From an uncultured Erythrobacter sp. (GTDB lineage: Bacteria > Pseudomonadota > Alphaproteobacteria > Sphingomonadales > Sphingomonadaceae), in assembly GCA_947494705.1 (NCBI GenBank), contig CANLVN010000003.1, positions 496,001 through 560,000 of the forward strand: DNA of 64,000 bases, given 5' to 3'. Positions within the stretch are counted from its first letter, which is position 1, and each line of letters opens with the position of its first letter. The position numbers and the translations under genes were made by a program. Positions 1-8,471 of this stretch are shown here, in pieces. Under the pieces are notes generated by a model. It was not told where the DNA came from and did not search any database. It saw only the letters and a program-made list of their open reading frames with translations.

Positions 1-114
1 GCCAAGGCCAAGTTCGTCGTCACCGGTGCGACCAAGGGCGCGATCGCGGCGGTTGAAAAGGCCGGCGGCAGCGTCGAGGTGACGGCTCCGGCTCCGAAGG
101 CGGACGCCGAGTAA
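1..114 (+). CDS. rplO: 50S ribosomal protein L15, C-terminal part
   Basis: The window opens inside a gene read in frame 1 and ending at TAA 112-114. The 37 visible residues (ending in an Ala/Pro/Lys-rich tail, PKADAE) match the C-terminus of L15, including a conserved AAVEKAGG segment. L15 binds 23S rRNA late in large-subunit assembly. Position directly before secY is the standard spc-operon order, which supports the call. The N-terminal part lies outside the window. Confidence 0.9.
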   Translation, partial: AKAKFVVTGATKGAIAAVEKAGGSVEVTAPAPKADAE

Positions 115-127
115 ATCTCTATTGTTC

Positions 128-156
128 TCCCGGCGCGTCTTCCAGATGCGCCGGGA
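128..156 (+). other. Stable hairpin between rplO and secY
   Basis: TCCCGGCGC at 128-136 pairs perfectly with GCGCCGGGA at 148-156, leaving an 11-nt loop. No T-run follows, so it is not a clear intrinsic terminator. It could be an mRNA-processing or stabilising element that adjusts secY expression relative to the ribosomal genes upstream. The structure is seen in sequence; the role is inferred. Confidence 0.5.
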
Positions 157-263
157 TGACGATAAATGGGCCTTCGGGGTTCGACAATCGCACCCGCTGT
201 TCCTATCTAGGCCCGCATGGCCGGATATCGGCCGACCAAGACCCTTAGGATCCTGATCGAATT

Positions 264-1628
264 ATGGCTTCACGCGCCGACAATATCGCCAGCAACATGA
301 ACTTCGGCAATTTTGCCCAAGCTACCGAGCTGCGCCAACGGATCTGGTTCACCATTGGTGCGCTGATCATTTTCCGTTTCCTGAGCTTTGTCCCGCTGCC
401 TGGCGTCAACCCGCTGGCGCTCGACCTGCTCGCTGAGCAGTCGCAGGGGACGATCCTCGATATGTTCAACATGTTCACCGGCGGCGCGCTGGCGAATATG
501 AGCCTGATTGCATTGGGCGTCATGCCCTACATCACGGCCTCGATCGTAGTGCAGATGGCATCCGCGCTGCACCCCACGCTCGCTGCACTCAAGAAAGAGG
601 GCGCGACCGGGCGGCAGAAGCTGAATCAGTATACGCGCTACGGCACCGTCTTCCTTTGCGCGATTCAGGGCTATTTCCTCGCAACGGGGCTCGAGAGTTT
701 TGCCAGCAACCAGGGCATCGCTGCGGTGGTGAACCCGGGCTATGGCTTTCGTATCGGCGCCGTGATTAGCCTTGTTGGCGGGACCATGTTCCTGCTGTGG
801 CTGGGCGAACAGATCACATCGCGCGGGATTGGCAACGGCGTTTCGCTCATCATCATGGCGGGCATCGTGGCGCAGTTCCCGACCTTCACGATGAACATGT
901 TCGAAGGCGGGCGCACCGGTTCGATCGCGCCGACGATAATCATCACCTTCATCCTCATGGTTGTGGCACTGATCCTGCTGATCAGCTTCGTCGAGCGCGC
1001 CCAACGCCGCCTGTTGATCCAGTATCCCAAGCGCGCGACGCAACAAGGCATGATGCAGGCCGACCGTTCGCACCTGCCGCTCAAGCTCAACACCGCTGGT
1101 GTGATCCCGCCGATCTTTGCAAGCTCGCTGCTGCTGCTGCCACTTACGATCAGTTCCTTCGCCGGCAACTCGGTGGACACCACCAGCGGCTTTGGCTCGA
1201 CAATCGTGTGGCTCAACCAGTATCTTGCACATGGGCAGCCGATCTACATGGCGCTTTATGCCATCGGGATCGTGTTCTTCTGCTTCTTCTACACCGCCGT
1301 GGTGTTCGACCCGGAAGAGACCGCCGACAACCTCAAGCGCAATGGCGGCTTCATTCCCGGTATTCGGCCCGGCAAACGGACCGCTGATTATCTCGAGTAT
1401 GTGTTGACACGTATCACTGTGGTTGGCGCGATCTACCTGACGGTCGTTTGCGTTGTGCCCGAATACATGATCGCGCAGACGGGTATTCCGCTTTTCCTTG
1501 GCGGGACCAGCCTGCTCATCGTCGTGAACGTCACGGTCGACACGATTAGCCAGATCCAATCACACTTGCTGGCTCACCAATACGGCGACCTTATCAAAAA
1601 GGCCAAGTTGAAAGGCCGGATGCGCTGA
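264..1628 (+). CDS. secY: Preprotein translocase subunit SecY
   Basis: 454 aa, the usual SecY length, with about ten hydrophobic segments. Recognisable landmarks are the N-terminal RIWFTIGALIIFRFLSFVPL helix, the plug region after GVNP, the YTRYGT loop, and the cytoplasmic loop ending RPGKRTADYLEYVL. SecY forms the inner-membrane channel through which Sec substrates and membrane proteins pass, with SecE and SecG. It follows rplO and precedes adk as in many bacteria. ATG 264 gives the expected N-terminus; only a weak, distant AGGA precedes it. Confidence 0.98.
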   Translation: MASRADNIASNMNFGNFAQATELRQRIWFTIGALIIFRFLSFVPLPGVNPLALDLLAEQSQGTILDMFNMFTGGALANMSLIALGVMPYITASIVVQMASALHPTLAALKKEGATGRQKLNQYTRYGTVFLCAIQGYFLATGLESFASNQGIAAVVNPGYGFRIGAVISLVGGTMFLLWLGEQITSRGIGNGVSLIIMAGIVAQFPTFTMNMFEGGRTGSIAPTIIITFILMVVALILLISFVERAQRRLLIQYPKRATQQGMMQADRSHLPLKLNTAGVIPPIFASSLLLLPLTISSFAGNSVDTTSGFGSTIVWLNQYLAHGQPIYMALYAIGIVFFCFFYTAVVFDPEETADNLKRNGGFIPGIRPGKRTADYLEYVLTRITVVGAIYLTVVCVVPEYMIAQTGIPLFLGGTSLLIVVNVTVDTISQIQSHLLAHQYGDLIKKAKLKGRMR

Positions 1629-1701
1629 CGCATAGTTCGCCGCGCACCAATGGAGAGCGACGCGCGATTCTTGGAATTGCGCGGGTAACAGGGGACCTTT
1701 C

Positions 1702-2346
1702 GTGAATATCATTCTTCTTGGCCCTCCCGGCGCGGGCAAAGGCACGCAGAGCGCAGGCTTGGTTGCTCGCCACGGCATGAAGCAGCTCTCCACCGGTGAC
1801 ATGCTGCGCGCAGCAGTGAAGGCCGGGACGCCTGTCGGTCTTGAGGCGAAAGCCGTGATGGATCGCGGCGAACTTGTTTCCGACGATATCGTCTCCGCCC
1901 TCATCGATGAGAACCTTGACGCAATGGCTGCCAACGAGGGTGCAATCTTCGACGGTTATCCGCGCACTGCTGCACAGGCGAGCGACCTTGATCGGATTCT
2001 CGCGAAGCATGGTCGTAGCCTCGACCATGTGATCGAACTTGAGGTCAATGTTGACGCACTGGTCGAGCGGATTACGGGGCGTTTCTCCTGCGCCAATTGC
2101 GGGGCGTTGTATCACGACACTGCAAATCCGCCTGTGAAGGAAGGCGTTTGCGACGTATGCGGCTCGACCGAGTTCAAGCGTCGGCCCGATGACAACGAGG
2201 AAACCGTGCGGACTCGCATGGAGGAATACCGAGCCAAAACCGCTCCGATCCTCCCCGGCTACGAAACGCGCGGCATCGTAACTCGCGTCGACGGCATGGC
2301 TCCCATTGATGTGGTTGCAGGACAGATCGACGCCATCTTGACTTGA
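1702..2346 (+). CDS. adk: Adenylate kinase
   Basis: 214 aa; catalyses reversible ATP + AMP = 2 ADP. The P-loop GPPGAGKGT lies at residues 7-15 and the AMP-binding DGYPRT at about 84-89. The LID carries four cysteines (130, 133, 150, 153) in CxxC-x16-CxxC spacing, so this is the zinc-binding long-LID form typical of Gram-positives and some alphaproteobacteria. The start is GTG 1702, preceded by AGGGGA at suitable spacing. It lies 73 nt after secY, probably in the same transcript. Confidence 0.98.
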   Translation: MNIILLGPPGAGKGTQSAGLVARHGMKQLSTGDMLRAAVKAGTPVGLEAKAVMDRGELVSDDIVSALIDENLDAMAANEGAIFDGYPRTAAQASDLDRILAKHGRSLDHVIELEVNVDALVERITGRFSCANCGALYHDTANPPVKEGVCDVCGSTEFKRRPDDNEETVRTRMEEYRAKTAPILPGYETRGIVTRVDGMAPIDVVAGQIDAILT

Positions 2347-2449
2347 TCAGGAGTGGCTCGATCACTGACGTGGTGGCTATCTCCAGCAGACAAGTTTGTG
2401 CTGTCAGGAAGAGGTGAACGGGCTTTCCAGTCCGCGCCTGAACCTCTAA

Positions 2450-2471
2450 GCCTCCTTGCCATCAAGGAGGC
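2450..2471 (+). promoter_or_regulatory. Hairpin sequestering the Shine-Dalgarno of the SRPBCC gene
   Basis: GCCTCCTT (2450-2457) is perfectly complementary to AAGGAGGC (2464-2471), with a 6-nt loop. The 3' arm is the Shine-Dalgarno sequence of the TTG start at 2479. When folded, the ribosome-binding site is hidden, so translation should depend on opening of this stem (temperature, a small RNA, a protein, or translation arriving from adk). The pairing is seen; the regulation is inferred. Confidence 0.6.
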
Positions 2472-2478
2472 ACCAATT

Positions 2479-3219
2479 TTGCGCATTTCCACCCTTTCGC
2501 TCGCCGTCGCCGCTGCTCTTGCAGCTGGTGCTGCGCCCGCTTTGGCCGAAGTTGCCGAGGCGCAGGATGACCACTTCATCACCCGCAATGAAGCAGTGGT
2601 CGATGCGACGCCCAAGGAAGCTTGGCTGGCGCTTATCAGTCCAGCGCGCTGGTGGTCTGGCGAGCATACCTGGTCGGCGGATGCGGCGAACCTGACCCTG
2701 ATGCCGCAGGCGGGTGGATGCTTTTGCGAGAAAATCCCCGAGGTCGCCGACGCCAAGCGTATTACTCTCGAAGGCAGTGTCGAACACATGCGTGTGATAC
2801 AGGCCTACCCCGAGGTCGCGCTCCGCATGTCCGGCGCCCTTGGGCCGCTTCAAAGCGAGCCGGTAATCGGTATCCTGACCATCGCAATCAGCGAAATCGA
2901 TGAAGGCACGCGGATTGTATGGGAATATAATGTCGGCGGACCCATGCGCTATCCAACCGAGGTCATCGCGCCCGCGGTTGATGGAGTCATGACGCTACAA
3001 CTCACTCGGCTCGCGGAGCTGCTCGGCACTGTCGTCGCACCCGTTCAGGCAGGTGAGGGGGGCGTCGCACCCGTGCCCGAAGAGCCTGCAGAGGACGGCT
3101 CCGTTTCGATCGACCCCGAGGCGGTCATTGAGGATGCCGAAGAAGAAAACCTCGAGGAACCCGAGCCCAGTGCTGTAGATGAAGCGTTCGGCGATCTCGA
3201 AGAGCCGGGCGCCTCGTAA
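2479..3219 (+). CDS. Exported SRPBCC-fold protein with acidic tail
   Basis: 246 aa from TTG 2479, chosen because a full AAGGAGG lies 8 nt upstream and the protein then opens with a signal peptide (LRISTLSLAVAAALAAGAAP..ALA). An ATG at 2353 in the same frame would add 42 unlikely residues. The middle resembles START/AHSA1-like SRPBCC domains (DATPKEAWLALISPARWWSG; later GTRIVWEYNVGG). About the last 50 residues are rich in Glu, Asp and Pro. Such folds bind hydrophobic ligands; no ligand can be named. It sits between adk and rpsM, where most relatives have only ribosomal genes. Confidence 0.75.
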   Translation: MRISTLSLAVAAALAAGAAPALAEVAEAQDDHFITRNEAVVDATPKEAWLALISPARWWSGEHTWSADAANLTLMPQAGGCFCEKIPEVADAKRITLEGSVEHMRVIQAYPEVALRMSGALGPLQSEPVIGILTIAISEIDEGTRIVWEYNVGGPMRYPTEVIAPAVDGVMTLQLTRLAELLGTVVAPVQAGEGGVAPVPEEPAEDGSVSIDPEAVIEDAEEENLEEPEPSAVDEAFGDLEEPGAS

Positions 3220-3559
3220 CAGATGGCGTAATAGGGGATAGCACAGGCCTTGCCTGCAACTCGGCTTTGACCCCTATCGGGCAGGGGTGTATCCAGTCCC
3301 TTGAAACATCGACCGGGCAGCCCATATCGGCGGCTCGGTCGATATTGCGCGTTTGACGGTTGACCTCGCAGTCGAATCGCCTTAAGCGCGCCGTTCATTC
3401 GACATGTTCGAGTTCAGTCCGGGAGGCATCGCTTTTAAAGCGGTGAGCCATCCGGACTTTTGCCGTTTAGGCGGGCGCGAACAAGTCGGTTGTTTGAGCG
3501 TTGAGATAGGGGGCAGCGGCCCGAATTGTCGCAAACCCCTGTGGAGCATGGAGAATTAA
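3220..3559 (+). promoter_or_regulatory. Leader/intergenic region before rpsM with two hairpins
   Basis: These 340 nt hold no credible gene. There are two strong hairpins. ATCGACCG (3308-3315) pairs with CGGTCGAT (3336-3343). A larger one has outer arms AGTCCGG (3416-3422) and CCGGACT (3452-3458) around an inner stem ATCGCTTT/AAAGCGGT, followed by a short T-run (to 3461). The second looks like an intrinsic terminator for the upstream gene, or a ribosomal-protein-responsive leader of the rpsM-rpsK-rpoA-rplQ transcript. Which one cannot be decided from sequence alone. Confidence 0.5.
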
Positions 3560-3928
3560 GTGGCTCGTATTGCCGGGGTAAACATCCCCACGAACAAGCG
3601 TGTTATCATCGCGCTGACCTATATTCACGGAATTGGCCGCACCACGGCCGTCCAGATCGCCGACAAGCTCGGCATTCCGCACACCGCACGCGTCCAGGAC
3701 CTCACCGATGAGGAGGTGCTGCGCATTCGCGAGACCATCGACAGCGACTATTCTGTCGAAGGCGATCTTCGTCGCACGACGGCGATGAACATCAAGCGCC
3801 TGATGGACCTGCGTTCCTATCGCGGCCTGCGCCATCGCAACCAGCTGCCCGTTCGCGGTCAGCGCACCCATACCAACGCCCGCACCCGCAAGGGCAAGGC
3901 CAAGCCGATCGCAGGCAAGAAGAAGTAA
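3560..3928 (+). CDS. rpsM: 30S ribosomal protein S13
   Basis: 122 aa, full length. Starts [20 protein letters not shown] and ends with the basic tail [14 protein letters not shown] that reaches into the decoding region. Contains the [20 protein letters not shown] motif conserved in S13. The start is GTG 3560 with GGAG about 10 nt upstream. S13 contacts the A- and P-site tRNAs and bridges to the 50S subunit. First gene of the alpha-operon part of the cluster here. Confidence 0.98.
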   Translation: MARIAGVNIPTNKRVIIALTYIHGIGRTTAVQIADKLGIPHTARVQDLTDEEVLRIRETIDSDYSVEGDLRRTTAMNIKRLMDLRSYRGLRHRNQLPVRGQRTHTNARTRKGKAKPIAGKKK

Positions 3929-3983
3929 GCGAGGGGAAACCCACACGCTTTTTCCTTCTTTCGAGAAATAAGGAACACGAACA

Positions 3984-4373
3984 ATGGCACGCGAACCCGG
4001 CAAAGTAAGGCGCCGCGATAGAAAGAACATCACGAGCGGCGTTGCGCATATCAACGCCAGCTTCAACAACACCATGATCACCATCACGGACGCACAGGGC
4101 AACGCGATCAGCTGGTCCTCTGCGGGCATGATGGGCTTCAAGGGCAGCCGTAAGTCGACTCCCTATGCCGCTCAGGTGGCAGCGGATGATGCCGGCAAGA
4201 AAGCCGCCGAACATGGCGTACGCACCCTCGAAGTCGAAGTGAAGGGCCCCGGATCTGGCCGCGAAAGCGCACTTCGTGGTCTGGCTGCTGTTGGCTTCAA
4301 CATCACCTCGATCCGCGACGTGACGCCGATCCCGCACAATGGCGTGCGTCCTTCCAAGCGTCGCCGCGTCTAA
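3984..4373 (+). CDS. rpsK: 30S ribosomal protein S11
   Basis: 129 aa, full length. Landmarks: [31 protein letters not shown], the [11 protein letters not shown] loop, and the terminus [14 protein letters not shown]11 lies on the platform of the small subunit next to the mRNA exit. Preceded 9 nt upstream by AAGGAA, which itself could pair weakly with TTCCTT about 12 nt earlier. It lies 55 nt after rpsM. Confidence 0.98.
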   Translation: MAREPGKVRRRDRKNITSGVAHINASFNNTMITITDAQGNAISWSSAGMMGFKGSRKSTPYAAQVAADDAGKKAAEHGVRTLEVEVKGPGSGRESALRGLAAVGFNITSIRDVTPIPHNGVRPSKRRRV

Positions 4374-4499
4374 CCGAACCCTGGCGGGCGGCGGTCAGTG
4401 TGATCGCCGCCTTCCAACCGGGCCCGGCAGTCGCTGACGAGCGCTTCGGACCCGCCTGACATTACGAACCCGCTTACGTAAGCGCATTAGGGGAAATCC

Positions 4500-5555
4500 A
4501 TGTCCGTCAACATGAAGAACTGGCAGGAACTCAAGAAACCCAACACCCTCGAAATCAAGGATGGCGGCGACAAGCAGCGCAAGACCACCTTCGTCGCAGA
4601 ACCGCTCGAACGGGGCTTCGGCCTTACGCTCGGCAACGCGCTGCGCCGCGTTCTGCTCTCCTCGCTGCAGGGTGCGGCGATCACTTCGATCAAGATCGAA
4701 AACGTGCTGCACGAATTCTCCTCGCTCGCTGGCGTGCGCGAGGACGTCACCGACATCGTCCTGAACGTGAAACAGATCGCTCTCAAGATGGAAGGCGAAG
4801 GCCCCAAGCGCCTGCAGCTTTCGATGACCGGTCCGGCCACCGTTAAGGCGGGTGACATCGCTGTCACCGGCGATATCGAGGTGATGAACAAGGACCTCGT
4901 CCTGTGCCATCTCGACGAGGGCGCGACGCTCAACATGGAGCTGACCGCAGACGTGGGTAAGGGTTATTCGCCTGCCGTCCAGAACCGTCCGGCGGATGCG
5001 CCGATCGGATTGATTCCGGTCGACTCGCTCTACAGCCCGGTTCGCCAGGTGAGCTACAAGGTCGAAAACGCCCGCGTCGGTCAGGAACTCGACTATGACA
5101 AGCTCTCGCTTAGCGTCGAAACCGACGGCACCGTCACCCCGGAAGACGCCGTGGCTTATGCCGCGCGCATCCTCCAGGACCAGCTGACGCTGTTCGTCCA
5201 CTTCGAAGACGGCATCCCGCAGCCGCAGTCGGCGATGATCGGCCAGGCCGCTCAGCCGCAGGAAGACGATGCGAACCAGCTCAACCGTTACCTTCTCAAG
5301 AAGGTCGACGAGCTGGAACTGTCGGTCCGCAGCGCGAACTGCCTCAAGAACGACAACATCATCTATATCGGCGACTTGGTTCAGAAAACCGAGGCCGAGA
5401 TGCTGCGCACGCCGAACTTCGGCCGCAAGTCGCTCAACGAGATCAAGGAAGTTCTCTCCAGCATGGGCCTGCGCCTGGGGATGGACATCCCTGGATGGCC
5501 GCCTGAGAACATCGAAGAAATGGCCAAGAAGCTCGAACAGGAACTTCTCGGCTAA
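4500..5555 (+). CDS. rpoA: DNA-directed RNA polymerase subunit alpha
   Basis: 351 aa. The N-terminal dimerisation domain ([20 protein letters not shown], about residues 36-55) assembles the polymerase core. A linker around 240-260 leads to the C-terminal domain ([16 protein letters not shown]...[17 protein letters not shown]) that contacts UP elements and activators. Preceded by AGGGGA. A GC-rich inverted repeat (about 4387-4411) lies in the rpsK-rpoA gap and may tune the amount of alpha relative to S11. Confidence 0.99.
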   Translation: MSVNMKNWQELKKPNTLEIKDGGDKQRKTTFVAEPLERGFGLTLGNALRRVLLSSLQGAAITSIKIENVLHEFSSLAGVREDVTDIVLNVKQIALKMEGEGPKRLQLSMTGPATVKAGDIAVTGDIEVMNKDLVLCHLDEGATLNMELTADVGKGYSPAVQNRPADAPIGLIPVDSLYSPVRQVSYKVENARVGQELDYDKLSLSVETDGTVTPEDAVAYAARILQDQLTLFVHFEDGIPQPQSAMIGQAAQPQEDDANQLNRYLLKKVDELELSVRSANCLKNDNIIYIGDLVQKTEAEMLRTPNFGRKSLNEIKEVLSSMGLRLGMDIPGWPPENIEEMAKKLEQELLG

Positions 5556-5648
5556 TCGGGTCTCGGCGGCGCACCACCCACCTACGGGAAAGCGCCGCCA
5601 GTACCGGGCTACCTCATACGGGCCCCTTACAAACGAAGGAAAATAAAG

Positions 5649-6068
5649 ATGCGTCACGGAATTTCTCAGCGTAAACTTTCGCGCAAGTCGGGCCACCGCA
5701 CGGCCCTGTTCCGCAACATGGCTGCCGCGCTCATCAAGCACGAGCAGATCATGACTACCGCCCCCAAGGCGAAGGAACTGCGTCCTTATGTCGAAAAGCT
5801 GATCACGCTCGCAAAGCGTGGTGGTCTTTCGAACCGTCGTCTTGCCATGAGCCGTTTGGGCGATGAGACCCAGCTCAAGAAGCTTTTCGACGTTCTCGCC
5901 GAACGTTACAGCGACCGTGATGGCGGCTACACCCGCATCATCAAGGCCGGCTACCGCGCCAGCGACAGCGCCGCGATGGCGGTGATCGAATTCGTCGAGC
6001 GCGACGAAGATGCGAAGGGCCTCGATAGCGGTCCGGACCTGAGCCAGGAGGAATACGCCGACGCATAA
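5649..6068 (+). CDS. rplQ: 50S ribosomal protein L17
   Basis: 139 aa. The conserved N-terminus is [20 protein letters not shown], followed by [25 protein letters not shown]. The C-terminal extension (about residues 117-139) is acidic and variable, as in other alphaproteobacteria. L17 lies near the peptide exit tunnel. AAGGAAA precedes ATG 5649. It is the last gene of the ribosomal cluster: a strong terminator follows 27 nt later. Confidence 0.98.
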   Translation: MRHGISQRKLSRKSGHRTALFRNMAAALIKHEQIMTTAPKAKELRPYVEKLITLAKRGGLSNRRLAMSRLGDETQLKKLFDVLAERYSDRDGGYTRIIKAGYRASDSAAMAVIEFVERDEDAKGLDSGPDLSQEEYADA

Positions 6069-6095
6069 GCGCGGTGTTTGCAAAGAGATATCAGA

Positions 6096-6130
6096 GGGCC
6101 GGTGGAGCGATCCACCGGCCCTTTTCTTTT
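6096..6130 (+). terminator. Intrinsic terminator after rplQ
   Basis: An 11-bp perfect stem, GGGCCGGTGGA (6096-6106) with TCCACCGGCCC (6111-6121), has a GCGA tetraloop and is followed by TTTTCTTTT. This closes the ribosomal operon. It also shows that the next gene starts at ATG 6158, not at an earlier in-frame codon inside the terminator. Confidence 0.92.
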
Positions 6131-6157
6131 GCGCGGGCCAGCTTAGTGTCTGCGCTC

Positions 6158-7585
6158 ATGAACAAGCTTGTACTCGCTGCCGCCACAGCCGCTTTTATCG
6201 TCGCACCCGCCAGCGCTCAATCTGCCCAGGAGCGGCTCGACGAGCGCTATAACCTCGCGCTTGCTGCGGGCTACAAGGCGCTGTTCCTTTGCGGGGCCAT
6301 CGCCAATGCCGAACGCAACGGCCTAACCCGCACCGAGGAAAGTGTTCACGAGTGGGAACTGACCGGGGTCTACCCCGCCATCGACCCAATCGTGCGCGAT
6401 TTGGAATACCGCGTTTTTCGCGACGCGGCGCGCAAGGTTTCACACGTCGAAGTGGATTGGACCGAGGACATGCCGCCGCGCTTCGCCGAGGCCGGGCGTG
6501 ACAGTGGATGCCGCCTCGCGCCTATTGGACTTGCACCGAGTATGCCGGAGACGGTTGCCTTGGGCGCGTCGGAAGTCACAGAAGCGGAGGTTGACAAAGA
6601 TGAAGCCACCGTCCGCATATTCACCTCGGGAGGGACACGTTACGCAGGCGAACCCACGGAGCACAATGAACTGGACACGGTATTCTCCGGGGCACTCAAA
6701 GATGCATATGGAGACGGCACGCGCACGACCGGCGTCATTGTCCGCATCTTCGGTGTGGCGGATGGTCTCACCGAGCGAGCCGCCTACGCTCCTGGTTTCT
6801 ACGACAGCACACCCCAGCGTACATGGTCCGTCGCCAAGAGCATAGCGGCGACGCTCGTAGGCGCTGCTGTCCATAAGGGGCAGGTCGACGTGGATGACCG
6901 CCTCGTACGTGACGAGTGGCGCTGGGATGCGCGGCGGCAGATCACCATCGACCACCTGCTTCGCATGGCCTCGGGCCGATATTCGGACACGCCGGGCAAC
7001 CGAACCGATCCCCTCTATGCGGGCGGTGCGCTGGTGGAGGAGGTCGCGACTGACTGGCCGCTCATCCATCCTCCGGGAACCGTCTATCGCTACGCCAACA
7101 ACGACACGCTGATGGCGGTAAAAGCAGTCTCCGACCGGCACGAGGATTTCGACCCCGCTGCGTTCTTCGCAGCAGTCGGTATGGAAGATACCGTCGCCGA
7201 AACCGATTGGGCAGGGGATTACATCCTTTCCAGCCAGGTTTGGTCGACTGCGTCCGATCTCGCGGATCTGGGGGAGCTGCATCTCAATGATGGGGTGCTC
7301 TCCGATGGTACTCGCGTACTGCCCAAAGGTTGGGTTGAGTACATCAGTTCGCCAAGCGGTCCGCAACCCGAGGGGCGTAATTGGGGCTATGGGGCAGGGT
7401 GGTGGTTGTTAAACCAGTCCGAAAGCATTCCTTCCGACACCTTCATGGCAGCGGGCAATCGCGGGCAATTTGTGGTTGTCGTCCCAAGCCGTGACCTAGT
7501 GATCGTTCGGCGCGGCGAGGATCCTGCGGGGAGCCGTTTCGACATCGAGGCGTTCACCCGCGATGTGCTCGCAGCCCTCGATTAA
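6158..7585 (+). CDS. Exported serine hydrolase, beta-lactamase/class C type
   Basis: 475 aa. A clear signal peptide opens the protein (MNKLVLAAATAAFIVAPASA). The penicillin-binding fold is marked by SVAKS (nucleophile Ser224, Lys227), the YAN motif at Tyr312, and a later GNRGQF segment where the third active-site motif is expected. An N-terminal region of about 200 residues before the catalytic domain is longer than in minimal class C enzymes. Likely a periplasmic peptidase or esterase rather than a true antibiotic-resistance beta-lactamase; the substrate is unknown. Stands alone after the rplQ terminator. Confidence 0.85.
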   Translation: MNKLVLAAATAAFIVAPASAQSAQERLDERYNLALAAGYKALFLCGAIANAERNGLTRTEESVHEWELTGVYPAIDPIVRDLEYRVFRDAARKVSHVEVDWTEDMPPRFAEAGRDSGCRLAPIGLAPSMPETVALGASEVTEAEVDKDEATVRIFTSGGTRYAGEPTEHNELDTVFSGALKDAYGDGTRTTGVIVRIFGVADGLTERAAYAPGFYDSTPQRTWSVAKSIAATLVGAAVHKGQVDVDDRLVRDEWRWDARRQITIDHLLRMASGRYSDTPGNRTDPLYAGGALVEEVATDWPLIHPPGTVYRYANNDTLMAVKAVSDRHEDFDPAAFFAAVGMEDTVAETDWAGDYILSSQVWSTASDLADLGELHLNDGVLSDGTRVLPKGWVEYISSPSGPQPEGRNWGYGAGWWLLNQSESIPSDTFMAAGNRGQFVVVVPSRDLVIVRRGEDPAGSRFDIEAFTRDVLAALD

Positions 7586-7776
7586 GCGTAGACTCAGGCC
7601 ATTGCGCTATAACGCGAGCGAAGACGGGCTTGCATTCACATTGTTCATAAAAACGCATGTATACCTGAACGAACGCTGCAGGCCGCGCTCAGAATCAACT
7701 CATAGTGGTTCATCTATAAGGGGATCACAGTGAACGGAAATGGTTCCGCCACTGAGAAACCCGAGGAAGAACCCAA

Positions 7777-8337
7777 ATGACGAATCTGAAAAAGACTCTC
7801 ACCAAGGGCGCGCTCGGGACTGTCGCGGCTGGCGCGATGGCCCTGGCGTCCGCAACCCCTGCCATGGCCGCCGACCGCTATGACCGCGATCGCGGGATCG
7901 ATGCTGGCGATGTGATCGCCGGTGCCGTGATTATCGGCGGAATCGCCGCGCTTGCCGGCGCTTTCGATGGTGACGACGACCGCTATGACAAGCGTTATCG
8001 CGACCGTCGCTACAACGATCGGCGTTATCGCGACCGTCGTTATGACGACCGCTACAACTATCGCTCGCGAGGCAATGCACGGGCCGCGATTCAGCGCTGT
8101 GTGAACGTCGCCGAACGGGAGGCACGACGGGCCGGATACCGCTACGCCAACGTCTATGAGATCCGCGATGTCGACCGTGAACGTCGTGGTTTCGAGGTCG
8201 AAGGTCGGATCGAAGTTGCCGACCGGGGTTACGGCTACCGTGCCCGTCGCGGAACCGACCGTGGACGCTTCTCGTGTGATCTCAGGAACGGACGAGTGAC
8301 CGATCTCGACTTCCGTGGCATCCGCGGCCTGCGTTGA
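7777..8337 (+). CDS. Exported RDY-repeat protein of unknown function (paralogue 1)
   Basis: 186 aa. A signal peptide (cleavage about residue 28, after AMA) is followed by a GIDAGDVIAGAVIIGGIAAL glycine-rich hydrophobic stretch. Next comes a tract of repeated R-Y/D-R-R units (about residues 65-105) and a C-terminal globular part with CVNVAEREARRAGYR and a distal Cys. It shares this architecture with the next gene, so the pair probably arose by duplication. GAGGAAG lies close upstream of ATG 7777. No function is recognised; envelope location is inferred from the signal peptide. Confidence 0.75.
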   Translation: MTNLKKTLTKGALGTVAAGAMALASATPAMAADRYDRDRGIDAGDVIAGAVIIGGIAALAGAFDGDDDRYDKRYRDRRYNDRRYRDRRYDDRYNYRSRGNARAAIQRCVNVAEREARRAGYRYANVYEIRDVDRERRGFEVEGRIEVADRGYGYRARRGTDRGRFSCDLRNGRVTDLDFRGIRGLR

Positions 8338-8366
8338 TCCACCGGACAAACTCTTAAATGACCACC

Positions 8367-8410
8367 AGGGCGGTTCAGGCTAACGCAAGCCTGGACCGCC
8401 TATCTTTTTT
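8367..8410 (+). terminator. Intrinsic terminator between the two RDY-type paralogues
   Basis: GGGCGGTTCAGGCT pairs with AGCCTGGACCGCCT across a 6-nt loop, 14 pairs including G-U wobbles, followed by a run of six T (8405-8410). It ends transcription of the first paralogue and argues that the second has its own promoter and starts at 8472. Confidence 0.88.
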
Positions 8411-8471
8411 CAAACGATGGGCGTGTGGTGGCCGCTCTTGGGCACATCTGACCGAACAGGAGGGACTAATC

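Noticed and set aside
270..1559. Long open frame antisense to secY
   Set aside because: Composition-driven shadow: secY on the other strand has full-length, conserved motifs. Similar shadows opposite lpdA (13584-15005), uvrA (32766-34304), rpoA and argG (40116-41732) were dismissed for the same reason.
6158..7585. Acquired antibiotic-resistance beta-lactamase
   Set aside because: It has the PBP-fold motifs but an extended N-terminal region and no class C-specific KTG motif recognised; a housekeeping serine hydrolase is more likely.
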